A DNA stretch of 33,380 bases from Bacteroidota bacterium. GTDB taxonomy: Bacteria; Bacteroidota; Bacteroidia; Chitinophagales; Saprospiraceae. Position 1 is the first letter of the stretch. Every line of letters begins with the position of its first letter. The DNA lies in assembly GCA_963169455.1 (NCBI GenBank), contig CAUJDW010000061.1, positions 1 to 33,380 of the forward strand, read 5' to 3'. Below, piece by piece: positions 8,628 to 15,773 of this stretch. A model generated the notes under the pieces. That model made no database searches and was not told the origin of the DNA. It saw only the letters and a program-made list of their open reading frames with translations. Both the position numbers and the translations under genes were made by a program.

Positions 8628-10835
8628 ATGCGAACACCCTTTACCACCTTCCTCCTTTTTCTGGCCCTGCAACTGGCTGCCCAGGAAGGCGCCTGGGATT
8701 ACTTTGGCCCCGCCGCGAGCCTGGAGAGCCTGGCCGCCCGAGGCAATACCATCCTGGCAGGAACCGAAGGCGCCGGCCTGGTGCGCTTTGACACCCTGGC
8801 AGGCCGCTCTTTTATCAACACCGGCAATTCCGGCATCCCTTCCGACACTGTCCTCCTGCTTGCTATCGATACGGAAGGAAACTGGTGGATTCACCACCCC
8901 GGCGGCATCGGCCGCTTCGACGGGGCCGGCTGGCAGAACTGGAGCCTTGCCGAAACGGGCCTGCCTGCCGCTGCTGCCATCCGGACGCTGAAAGCGGCCC
9001 CCGGCGGCAGTTTATATGCGGCCACCGACAATGGCGCAGCCATTTTTCAGAACGGCGCCTGGTCGGTGCTGAATACGTCCAATTCCGGCCTGCCTTCCAA
9101 TAACCTTTGGGATATAGCCTTCGGGGCGGATGGGAAAGTGTATTTTGCCACTTCCGGCAGTGGGCTCGTCATTCAGGATGGGCCTGATTGGACGGTTTAT
9201 AATTCCGCCAATGCCGGCAGCGCGCTGTTAAATAATAATGTCTTCTCCGTAGCGCTGACTGCCGACGGCGCACTTTGGGCCATTAGTGGATTTAGCGCTA
9301 CTTCGGCAATCCGACTGGCTAAATTCGAGGCGGGAACCTGGACGGGGTATACAGCCCCCGGCATTGGCATAACCAGCCTCCCCGTCTTTAGAAAAATACT
9401 GCCCGATGAATCCGGCAGGCTCTGGTTGACTACTCCCAACAGCGTGTCGGTATTTGAGGAGGGCGCCTGGGCGCATTATTACCGGGAAGACATCGGATGT
9501 GACATTGACGGAACGGCATCGCCGGCAGCAGACGGCGCGGGGCAGTTTTGGTCCCTGACAAACTGCCAGCTGGCCCGGTTCGACGGGCAGTCCTGGAGCC
9601 TGCTCAGCGCCGGCTTGCCGGGGCTTCCCTCCGGAATCGTTTTCAATGGATTAGCCGAGGGGCCGGACGGCAGCATGTGGTTTGGCGCAGAAAATGGAAG
9701 CTTCGCAGAAAATGGAAGCTTCATCGCGCAACTGGACGGCAACACCTGGAATCAATATTTCCCTGGCAGTTTTGGCGCTTCCAATAGCGATGTTTACAGC
9801 ATTCAGGCCGATCCTGACGGGCGCCTCTGGTTTGGCCTGGACAACGGAGAAATCCTGCTTAACGAGGATGGCGCGTGGTCCTTTTTCGATACCTGCACCG
9901 CCGTTTTTCCCGGCAGCTCAGTCTGGTCATCCGCCACCGCTCCCAATGGAGATCAGTGGTTTGCATTGTTTGATAATGTGGGAACGGGCGGCCTGGCGCA
10001 TTATGCCAATGGCGAATGGCGCTTTTTTACACCACAGGATTCCACGCCGGTACTGCTCAACTTTGTCAATAAGTTTGCCTTCGAGGCAGACGGGACGGCC
10101 TGGTTCGCCACCGACTGGAATGGCCTGTTCCGCTATGACGGCGCCAACTGGCAAAACTTTACAGCGAGCAATTCCGGCCTGCCCGGCAATACCATCCGCG
10201 ACCTGGCCATTTCGCCCGACGACGGCGCGATATGGGCATGCACCGGCGCCGGGCTGGCCCGCTACGACGGCCAGAATTGGTCGGTGCTGACTACGGGAAA
10301 TTCCGGCCTGCCTTCCAACGACACCTGGCGGATCACTTTTGACAATGCCGGCGGCATGTATGTAGGTTATACAGGGGCAGCTATTGCCGTTTTGCGCGAC
10401 GGCGCCTGGACAGCACTGATTCCGCCCGCAGGGGAGGGCTTTACAAGCGACGTTCCCTGGGGATTCAAAGTTGACAGCCGAAACAGGCTGTGGTTTGCTT
10501 TTGATATCGGGGCCGTGGGCTCCGGAAAATTTGGCGTTTACCGCTACGACCCCATGCTGGTGGGTGCGCAGGAAGCAGCTTCGGCGCAGAATGGCCTGGC
10601 TGTTTACCCCAACCCTACGGCCGGAACCCTTGCCCTTCAACTGGAAACAGAGAAAGGCGGGGAGGTGCAGCTGCGCCTCTGTAATGTACATGGGCAAACC
10701 GTTTATTCTTCCGTTTTCCCGCAGGCGGACGGGCAGCCGATACAGCTGGATCTGGGCCGCATGCCTGCCGGCATGTACTGGCTTTCGGCTCTTCAGGGCG
10801 GCAGGCTGTACACAGCCAGGGTGTTGAAACAGTAA
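8628..10835 (+). CDS. secreted beta-propeller protein with T9SS sorting domain
   Basis: 735 residues. The signal peptide is about 1-18 (LFLALQLAAQ). The body is a series of roughly 45-60-residue repeats with the pattern W-x-x-a/y-N-S-G-L-P-S-N-x-x-x-D/R-I-A-F-x-x-D-G (for example NTSNSGLPSNNLWDIAFG and TTGNSGLPSNDTWRITFD). These are typical of the two-component-regulator-type propellers found in Bacteroidota. The last 75 residues are a type A T9SS C-terminal domain (VYPNPTAGTLALQL and LDLGRMPAGMYWLS), so the protein should cross the outer membrane and be anchored or released. No catalytic motif is seen; a binding or structural role is inferred. It follows the CHAT gene by 93 bases and may belong to the regulon of the sigma factor. 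An 18-bp perfect tandem duplication lies at 9687-9722. Confidence 0.85.
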   Translation: MRTPFTTFLLFLALQLAAQEGAWDYFGPAASLESLAARGNTILAGTEGAGLVRFDTLAGRSFINTGNSGIPSDTVLLLAIDTEGNWWIHHPGGIGRFDGAGWQNWSLAETGLPAAAAIRTLKAAPGGSLYAATDNGAAIFQNGAWSVLNTSNSGLPSNNLWDIAFGADGKVYFATSGSGLVIQDGPDWTVYNSANAGSALLNNNVFSVALTADGALWAISGFSATSAIRLAKFEAGTWTGYTAPGIGITSLPVFRKILPDESGRLWLTTPNSVSVFEEGAWAHYYREDIGCDIDGTASPAADGAGQFWSLTNCQLARFDGQSWSLLSAGLPGLPSGIVFNGLAEGPDGSMWFGAENGSFAENGSFIAQLDGNTWNQYFPGSFGASNSDVYSIQADPDGRLWFGLDNGEILLNEDGAWSFFDTCTAVFPGSSVWSSATAPNGDQWFALFDNVGTGGLAHYANGEWRFFTPQDSTPVLLNFVNKFAFEADGTAWFATDWNGLFRYDGANWQNFTASNSGLPGNTIRDLAISPDDGAIWACTGAGLARYDGQNWSVLTTGNSGLPSNDTWRITFDNAGGMYVGYTGAAIAVLRDGAWTALIPPAGEGFTSDVPWGFKVDSRNRLWFAFDIGAVGSGKFGVYRYDPMLVGAQEAASAQNGLAVYPNPTAGTLALQLETEKGGEVQLRLCNVHGQTVYSSVFPQADGQPIQLDLGRMPAGMYWLSALQGGRLYTARVLKQ
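9687..9722 (+). repeat. 18-bp in-frame tandem duplication
   Basis: GCAGAAAATGGAAGCTTC occurs twice in tandem at 9687-9704 and 9705-9722, adding six residues (AENGSF twice) to the propeller protein. The two copies are identical, so the duplication is probably recent. Confidence 0.9.
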
Positions 10836-10843
10836 TAATGGGA

Positions 10844-10894
10844 AAACCTTCGGGGTTTGAAAAACCCCGAAGGTTTGAAAAACCCCGAAGGTTT
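10844..10894. repeat. hairpin plus direct repeat between two T9SS protein genes
   Basis: AAACCTTCGGGGTTT (10844-10858) is exactly complementary to AAACCCCGAAGGTTT (10862-10876), giving a 15-bp stem with a GAA loop. The right arm with its GAA leader is then repeated as a perfect 18-bp copy (10877-10894). No T-run follows directly, but the hairpin could attenuate or stop transcription from the upstream gene. It starts 9 bases after that gene's stop. Confidence 0.85.
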
Positions 10895-10916
10895 GAAAAT
10901 ATAAACCACCACAACC

Positions 10917-12710
10917 ATGCTAACTCCCTTTTCCCTTCTGTTTTTCAAGCTTGCCCTCCTGCTGGCCGGCATCCCGCTGCCTTCTCTGCTGCCGGGCCTC
11001 CCCGGCCATCAGGTAAAACCACAGATAACCCGTGTTGGCATACCCGCCGCGCCAGGGGCCTGCGATGCGGAACAAACACTGAACGGAGGCCCGGGGCTGG
11101 ACTGGGCTACCTATTACGGCGGTTTGGACAGCGATTTCGGTTCTGCCATCGCTACCGACAGCATGGGCAACGTCTATCTGGCGGGGCACACCGAAAGCGA
11201 TAATATTATGAATACCGGCGGGCACCAGAACACCTATGGGGGAGGAGACCTGGATGTTTTTCTGGTGAAATTCGACGCATCCGGGGCGCGCTTATGGTCC
11301 ACCTATTACGGCGGCACAGGATGGGATTATGGCTATTCCCTGGCCATTGACCAGGAGGGCAACCTGTACCTGGCGGGTACGACCATCAGCAGCAGTAATA
11401 TAGCCTCGGGCGGCCATCAGAACACCCATGCTGGCAACAATGACGCCTTCCTGGTGAAGTTCGACGCAGCTGGCGTTCGGCAGTGGGCCACTTACTACGG
11501 CGGTTCAGGTATTGATTCCGGCAGGGACGTCGCCGTTGATAAACAGGGCAACGTGTATCTGGCGGGGCAGACGCAGAGCACGGCGGGCATCGCCTCCGGC
11601 GGGCATCAGAATACGCAGGGAGGGGCAACGGACGCTTTTCTGGTGAAATTCAACGCCTCCGGCGCCCGCTTATGGGCTACTTATTACGGCGGCTTCGGCT
11701 TTGAGGAAAATTCCTCGGTGGCCACGGATGGCCAAGGCAACGTATATCTGGCAGGAAGGAGCGAAGGGTATGGCAACATCGCTTCCGGCGGGCATCAGAA
11801 CAACTTCGGCGGCGGCGCCTACGACGCCTTCCTGGCTAAATTCAACGCCTCGGGCGCCCGGCTCTGGGCGACCTTCTACGGCGGAACAAAAGACGACCTG
11901 GGCTTCTCCGTCGCAACGGATGTTTCGGGTAATGTGTACCTGTCTGGCAACACCAACAGCACCAATAACATAGCGGCGGCGGGGCATCAGATGACACTTG
12001 GGGGAGGGTTGTTCGGGGATGCCTTCCTGGCCAGGTTCAACGCGGCCGGACAGCGGCAATGGGGGACTTACTACGGCGGGGCATCATCCGAGAGCGGCGG
12101 CCGGGTGGCCACCGACGGGCAGGGCAATGTCTACCTGGCCGGAGCATCCGGCAGTACGGACAACATCGCTTCCGGCGGCTTTCAGAACACCCCGGGCGGC
12201 ACTGACGATATTTTCCTGGCCAAATTCGACGCCTCCGGCGCCCGGCAGTGGGGCACCTATTACGGCGCACCGCCCGATGACCAGGCCCAGGCTGTCGCCA
12301 CCGATCCGTTGGGCAACATTTTTGTGACAGGCCGGACCGAAAGCTCTTACAGCTTTGCCTCAGCTGGATATCAGAATATCTACGGCGGCGGCGCCTGGGA
12401 CGCCTTCCTGATCAAAGTGGACGGCGACGCCATCAGCGGCAGCCCGGCGCTTAACCCCCTCTCTCCGCGAATAAACACCTTTCCCAACCCCGTGGAAGAT
12501 GTGCTGCAGGTGGCGGTGGATAACCCCTCGCCGTCCGCCTGCGCCCTTCTGCTTCACGATATGCAGGGCAGGCTGCTCCGGCAACAAACAATCCCGGCCT
12601 CCGGCGCCTGGACAACGGAACTGGATTTGCGGGGCCTGCCTGCCGGGGTGTACGTGGTGACGGTGAGCACCGAGGCGGGGCGCGTGAGCAGAAGGGTAGT
12701 GAGGGAGTAA
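10917..12710 (+). CDS. secreted SBBP-repeat beta-propeller protein with T9SS sorting domain
   Basis: 597 residues. A hydrophobic N-terminus (about 5-30) acts as a signal peptide. Seven repeats of about 52-57 residues follow, each with W-x-T-Y/F-Y-G-G, then VATDGQGNVYLAG-type, then GGHQN-type and DAFLVKFDASGAR-type strings. This is the SBBP (seven-bladed beta-propeller) pattern. The C-terminal 80 residues are a T9SS type A sorting domain (TFPNPVEDVLQVAV and LDLRGLPAGVYVVTV). The product should be surface-exposed or released. It lies 81 bases after another T9SS propeller gene, in the same orientation. The function is unknown; no enzymatic residues are recognisable. A terminator hairpin follows. 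Confidence 0.87.
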   Translation: MLTPFSLLFFKLALLLAGIPLPSLLPGLPGHQVKPQITRVGIPAAPGACDAEQTLNGGPGLDWATYYGGLDSDFGSAIATDSMGNVYLAGHTESDNIMNTGGHQNTYGGGDLDVFLVKFDASGARLWSTYYGGTGWDYGYSLAIDQEGNLYLAGTTISSSNIASGGHQNTHAGNNDAFLVKFDAAGVRQWATYYGGSGIDSGRDVAVDKQGNVYLAGQTQSTAGIASGGHQNTQGGATDAFLVKFNASGARLWATYYGGFGFEENSSVATDGQGNVYLAGRSEGYGNIASGGHQNNFGGGAYDAFLAKFNASGARLWATFYGGTKDDLGFSVATDVSGNVYLSGNTNSTNNIAAAGHQMTLGGGLFGDAFLARFNAAGQRQWGTYYGGASSESGGRVATDGQGNVYLAGASGSTDNIASGGFQNTPGGTDDIFLAKFDASGARQWGTYYGAPPDDQAQAVATDPLGNIFVTGRTESSYSFASAGYQNIYGGGAWDAFLIKVDGDAISGSPALNPLSPRINTFPNPVEDVLQVAVDNPSPSACALLLHDMQGRLLRQQTIPASGAWTTELDLRGLPAGVYVVTVSTEAGRVSRRVVRE

Positions 12711-12730
12711 GCGAAATACAAGGAAAACGC

Positions 12731-12776
12731 CTTCTCTTTTTTCTTCCACTTAGGGGAAGAAAGAGGCCGCTTTTTT
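12731..12776 (+). terminator. intrinsic terminator
   Basis: CTCTTTTTTCTTCC (12734-12747) pairs with GGGGAAGAAAGAG (12753-12765), allowing one bulge, and six T residues follow at 12771-12776. It lies 23 bases after the stop of the SBBP gene and probably closes the sigma/CHAT/propeller cluster. Confidence 0.7.
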
Positions 12777-12916
12777 CGCCAATGCCCGCGCCCCCTTCCG
12801 GGAGTTACCGGATCTCCTGGCCCGGGCCTGATATTGCTGCGTTCGGCCAAAGCAACAATTCGTGCGGTGTTTCCCGCCACTGGCCCTGTTGCCATTCGGG
12901 CCCGCCGGGCGTTGGC

Positions 12917-12924
12917 TACCTTCG
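12917..12924 (+). promoter_or_regulatory. possible -7 element TACCTTCG
   Basis: TACCTTCG differs by one base from the Bacteroidota -7 consensus TAnnTTTG and lies 66 bases before the ATG of the next lipoprotein gene. A TTG at 12889-12891 is further upstream than a standard -33 element. Nothing else is seen in the 12777-12990 gap. Confidence 0.3.
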
Positions 12925-12990
12925 TGCAGGATTTTTTCTTAAAGCTGTAAAACGGAGAGGCAGTTACGTGTCACCATTTAAAAAACCAAT

Positions 12991-13749
12991 ATGAACAAAC
13001 AAATGATTACCCTGATCGCTTTACTGTCCTTCACCCTGGTATTCAGTTGCCAAAAGGAAGAAAGCGCTAATGTTCCTGCCGATCAGGCCATTGAAGGCCG
13101 CAGCCCCAATCCGAACTCCAGGATATTCCCGCCGAACGCCCATCCCTACGGCAAGCCTGTGTCGGAATGGTCAGCAGACTGGTGGGCCCACATGTTCTCG
13201 TTCGATTGTGACAACCTTCCGATCAGCGATGCGGATGGCAGTAATGCGGGGCTCAATCTCGACAGCCCCGTCCTTTTCCTCGCCGGCAACTTCGGCGGCG
13301 CCTCCACCCGCAGCATCACGGTGCCCCACGGCAAAGCGCTTCTTTTTCCCATTTTAAACAACTTGTGGGCCTACAGCCCCTGCTACGGGGCAGCCGAAGA
13401 AGATGAGGCGTTCGCAAACGGCACGCTGGAAGCATACATTTTATCGCAAACCGACCCCGTACTCACCGGGCCAGACATCATCCTGTCGGCGGCCCTCGAC
13501 GGTGTTGCTTTCAACAACCTCAGAGATTACCGCTACAACTCCGGCCTGTACAGCTTTGACCCCAATCCCGGCCTGGCCGGCTGCTTCGGCGACCCCTGCC
13601 TCAACGAAGATGGCCTCCTGTGGCTTTCCAACGGCTACTGGATCATGCTCAAGCCGCTGCAGTACGGGGAGCATACCCTGAACTTCAAGGGCGGAATCCC
13701 CGAATTCGGGTTTTCACTGGATGTGACTTATCACATTACGGTAGAATAA
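12991..13749 (+). CDS. lipoprotein with EWSADWW motif, unknown function
   Basis: 252 residues. The signal peptide ends in a lipobox (LVFSC, cysteine about 20). The mature protein contains PYGKPVSEWSADWWAHMFS at about 52-70 and HGKALLFPILNNLWAY at about 112-127. I have seen this pairing (G-x-x-x-x-E-W-s-x-x-W-W near a GkalfFPi string) in secreted hypothetical proteins of several phyla, but know of no assigned function. Two cysteine pairs (CDN, CYG; CFGDPC) may form disulfides. It has its own upstream region and stands alone between the propeller cluster and the serine hydrolase gene. Confidence 0.8.
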   Translation: MNKQMITLIALLSFTLVFSCQKEESANVPADQAIEGRSPNPNSRIFPPNAHPYGKPVSEWSADWWAHMFSFDCDNLPISDADGSNAGLNLDSPVLFLAGNFGGASTRSITVPHGKALLFPILNNLWAYSPCYGAAEEDEAFANGTLEAYILSQTDPVLTGPDIILSAALDGVAFNNLRDYRYNSGLYSFDPNPGLAGCFGDPCLNEDGLLWLSNGYWIMLKPLQYGEHTLNFKGGIPEFGFSLDVTYHITVE

Positions 13750-14230
13750 CAGCCGCCAGGATGGCTCCTGAAGTGTAGATGAAATAAAGAAAATACAGGC
13801 ACAGAGAGGCCGGGAGCTCTTTTTAATTAAAAAAACGACACCTTTGAGGTTTCGCCAACCTCAAAGGTGTTCTTATGATCCTCATTTTCCCTTCCCACGC
13901 CGCCGCTTTGGCGGCTATTCCCTTCTTCGCCGGGTAAGCCGGCCGCGGCAGCGGGGTGCAAACCGAAAACGAAGCCTTGTTGGCGATGGGCGAATGCCGC
14001 CCTTCCCGCCGCTACGCGCTCCACATCCCCTCGCAGGCGCTAACCCATTCGCCGTTGGCGGAGGAACAGATCGCCGGTTTCGAAGCCGCTGCTGCGCCAT
14101 CGGGCTGAGTCAAACCAGCCCGGCAACGGGTTTCTGGACGCTGGAGAACGGGGTGTTGCAGGAAGAGCCCCTGCGCATCGCCCGGCAGGCCGGTAAGCCA
14201 GCACACCTCATCCCTCAAACTGCTGCCCTT
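13750..14230. other. gene-free stretch with hairpin and possible decayed coding sequence
   Basis: The 587-base gap 13750-14336 has no convincing intact gene. 13803-13835 contains a weak AGAG/CTCT stem followed by five T residues. 13838-13870 is a strong hairpin. 13871-14230 is GC-rich with codon-like composition: one frame reads MGECRPSRRYALHIPSQALT at about 13986 and runs to a stop at 14108, which may be a remnant of a lost gene. The overlapping ORFs give Arg/Pro-rich translations and are not credible. Confidence 0.4.
13838..13870. terminator. 14-bp perfect hairpin
   Basis: ACACCTTTGAGGTT (13838-13851) pairs perfectly with AACCTCAAAGGTGT (13857-13870) around a TCGCC loop. Its sequence style resembles the 10844-10876 hairpin. 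On the minus strand it is followed by a T-rich stretch (complement of 13821-13835), so it would terminate minus-strand transcription best; on the plus strand it lies about 90 bases after a stop codon. Confidence 0.6.
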
Positions 14231-14231
14231 A

Positions 14232-14261
14232 TCCGTCAATCCAGGGCCCCCATCCGTCAAT
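14232..14261 (+). promoter_or_regulatory. candidate LytTR response-regulator binding site
   Basis: TCCGTCAAT occurs at 14232-14240 and 14253-14261, inside a longer 12-bp identity (ATCCGTCAATCC). The 9-mers are separated by 12 bases. The published LytTR target pattern is a pair of 9-bp direct repeats [TA][AC][CA]GTTN[AG][TG] with about 12-13 bases between them; each copy here matches 8 of 9 positions. The pair lies just upstream of a -7 element (14290-14297) and of a lipoprotein serine hydrolase gene, and a LytTR regulator is encoded at 17744. Confidence 0.45.
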
Positions 14262-14289
14262 CCGCCGGGCGGGCGGGGGGCGGGCGGGC

Positions 14290-14297
14290 TATCTTTG
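14290..14297 (+). promoter_or_regulatory. Bacteroidota -7 promoter element TATCTTTG
   Basis: TATCTTTG matches TAnnTTTG exactly and lies 39 bases upstream of the ATG at 14337. The region where a TTTG -33 element would lie is a GC-rich run without TTTG, which fits a promoter needing an activator such as a LytTR protein bound at 14232-14261. Confidence 0.5.
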
Positions 14298-14336
14298 CCT
14301 CAACAAAAAATTAATTCACAGTAAAAAACCCATGAC

Positions 14337-15533
14337 ATGATCAAGATGACTGATTTCAAAACAACGGCCTTTATCGGATTCCTGGCCGTCCTGCTGATCG
14401 CCGCCTCTGCCTGCGAAAAGCCCATCCTGGACGGCCCGGGGCAGATACTCAGCAATGACAAACAATTCGATATGAACCTCTTCCAGGAAAATATCGAAGC
14501 CGGTTTGGGCAACCAGTGGGCCGGTTACGGCTATGCCATCAGCCAGAACGGCCAGCTCAGGCGCAGCGGCGCCTTCGGCAAACGCCTGGCCGGCAACGAC
14601 GGCAATGTGGATTTCGAGGAAACCAACCCCGTTTACGGCGCCAGCATCAACAAGGCCATGACGGCGGTGGCCATGCTGAAAATACTGGAGGGGCTTGGCA
14701 ACGGCGACGCCGGCTTCATGCTCAACGCCAGCATCGCCCAATACCTGCCGCCCAACTGGTCTTTCGGCCCGAACTCGCCGAATATCACCTTCCGCAACCT
14801 GCTGCAACACCGCTCGGGCATAGCCAGTGACGCCCCCATCGACTATGCCGGGCTGCGCACGCTCATCGCCTCCGGAACCTCCGCCAACAAAAACTACGTT
14901 TACAGCAACGCCAACTACGCCCTGCTCCGCATCCTCATCGCCCGCATGAGCGGCAATGCCGACACCTTCGACCCCAGCGACGACGCCATGTCGAACGCTA
15001 CCCTCTCCGGCTTCCGCCGTTACATGGAGACGGAGATATTCGGGCCCCTCGACATAGAGGTGAACACCAGGCCTTTTGGCAACAAGCCGGCGCGCTACTA
15101 TCAGTGGGGCGACCTCAACGACGGCTGGAACATGGGCGATATGAGCAACCGCCTGGGCAACGGCGGCTTCTACTTCTCGCCCATAGCCTGCGCCAAATTC
15201 CTGGCCTACCTCAACCACAGCGAGGACATCATATCCGAGGAAACCCGCGAAGTGATGTACAACCAGTTCCTCGGCTGGTCGGATGGAGCCCAGCCCCAGA
15301 ATGAACCCGAGGGCGACTACGGAACCTACTACTACAAAGGCGGCTCCTTCTGCAACAACACCGATGACGGCAACTGCAACGGCCAGGGCGTGCGCAACAT
15401 CGTGGCCAGCTTCCCCCACAACGGCGTCGAGGTCGTCATCATGGGCAATTCCCGCGGCGGCAACATGGACAGCTCCTCCGGGCTTCGCGCCATGCTCCGC
15501 AATGCCTACGACGACGCCTGGGTAAAACCGTAA
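14337..15533 (+). CDS. lipoprotein serine hydrolase, beta-lactamase class C / PBP4* family
   Basis: 398 residues. The signal peptide ends in a lipobox (ASAC, cysteine about 26), so the enzyme is membrane-anchored outside the cytoplasm. The three motifs of the family are visible: S-x-x-K as SINK (S103, K106) in YGASINKAMTAVAML, Y-x-N as YSN (Y189, N191), and a KGG triad (YYKGGSF) near residue 338. FRNLLQHRSGIAS is the usual family string between the first two. Members include D-Ala-D-Ala carboxypeptidase-like enzymes, esterases and beta-lactamases; the substrate cannot be read from sequence. The gene is alone, with a candidate LytTR-controlled promoter upstream and the kinase/LytTR operon downstream. 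Confidence 0.88.
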   Translation: MIKMTDFKTTAFIGFLAVLLIAASACEKPILDGPGQILSNDKQFDMNLFQENIEAGLGNQWAGYGYAISQNGQLRRSGAFGKRLAGNDGNVDFEETNPVYGASINKAMTAVAMLKILEGLGNGDAGFMLNASIAQYLPPNWSFGPNSPNITFRNLLQHRSGIASDAPIDYAGLRTLIASGTSANKNYVYSNANYALLRILIARMSGNADTFDPSDDAMSNATLSGFRRYMETEIFGPLDIEVNTRPFGNKPARYYQWGDLNDGWNMGDMSNRLGNGGFYFSPIACAKFLAYLNHSEDIISEETREVMYNQFLGWSDGAQPQNEPEGDYGTYYYKGGSFCNNTDDGNCNGQGVRNIVASFPHNGVEVVIMGNSRGGNMDSSSGLRAMLRNAYDDAWVKP

Positions 15534-15544
15534 TCCCGATATAA

Positions 15545-15611
15545 TCCCACGAACATTATCCCGATTCAGTCCCGTGAACATTATCCCATTATAATCCCGG
15601 AACATTTTCGC
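15545..15611 (+). repeat. three roughly 25-bp-spaced direct repeats
   Basis: TCCCACGAACATTATCCC (15545-15562), TCCCGTGAACATTATCCC (15570-15587) and TCCCGGAACATTTTCGCC (15595-15611) recur every 25 bases. They lie between the serine hydrolase gene and the kinase operon. They could be a regulator binding array or a decaying tandem repeat. Confidence 0.7.
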
Positions 15612-15639
15612 CCCGAAAACCTGATTATTTCCTGCAGGA

Positions 15640-15672
15640 AAACGCGAGAGAGGCATCGTCCTCTCCGCGTTT
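15640..15672 (+). terminator. hairpin upstream of the kinase operon
   Basis: AAACGCG-A-GAGAGG (15640-15653) pairs with CCTCTCCGCGTTT (15660-15672) with one bulged A and a 6-base loop. No T-run follows, so it is a weak terminator candidate for the serine hydrolase gene. Confidence 0.45.
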
Positions 15673-15705
15673 CCGCATAATGGCCCTACTGTGGAAAGTA
15701 GTTTG

Positions 15706-15713
15706 TAAGTTTG
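15706..15713 (+). promoter_or_regulatory. -7 promoter element TAAGTTTG for the kinase operon
   Basis: TAAGTTTG matches TAnnTTTG. Transcription starting just after it would leave a leader of about 55 bases before the GTG at 15774 and would exclude the alternative TTG start at 15711. No clear TTTG lies at the -33 distance. Confidence 0.4.
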
Positions 15714-15773
15714 CTGAAAGAGAGGCGGGCCTGGCAACATCGACATCTTATCCCGTTCAGAAAATTCGCCATC

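Noticed and set aside
10838-11203. 121-residue ORF starting in the hairpin repeat
   Set aside because: It reads FEKPRR repeats from the palindromic DNA and then runs out of frame through the SBBP gene start.
12782-12994. 70-residue ORF upstream of the EWSADWW lipoprotein
   Set aside because: It overlaps the terminator downstream region and a probable promoter; the Pro/Gly/Ser-rich translation has no domain.
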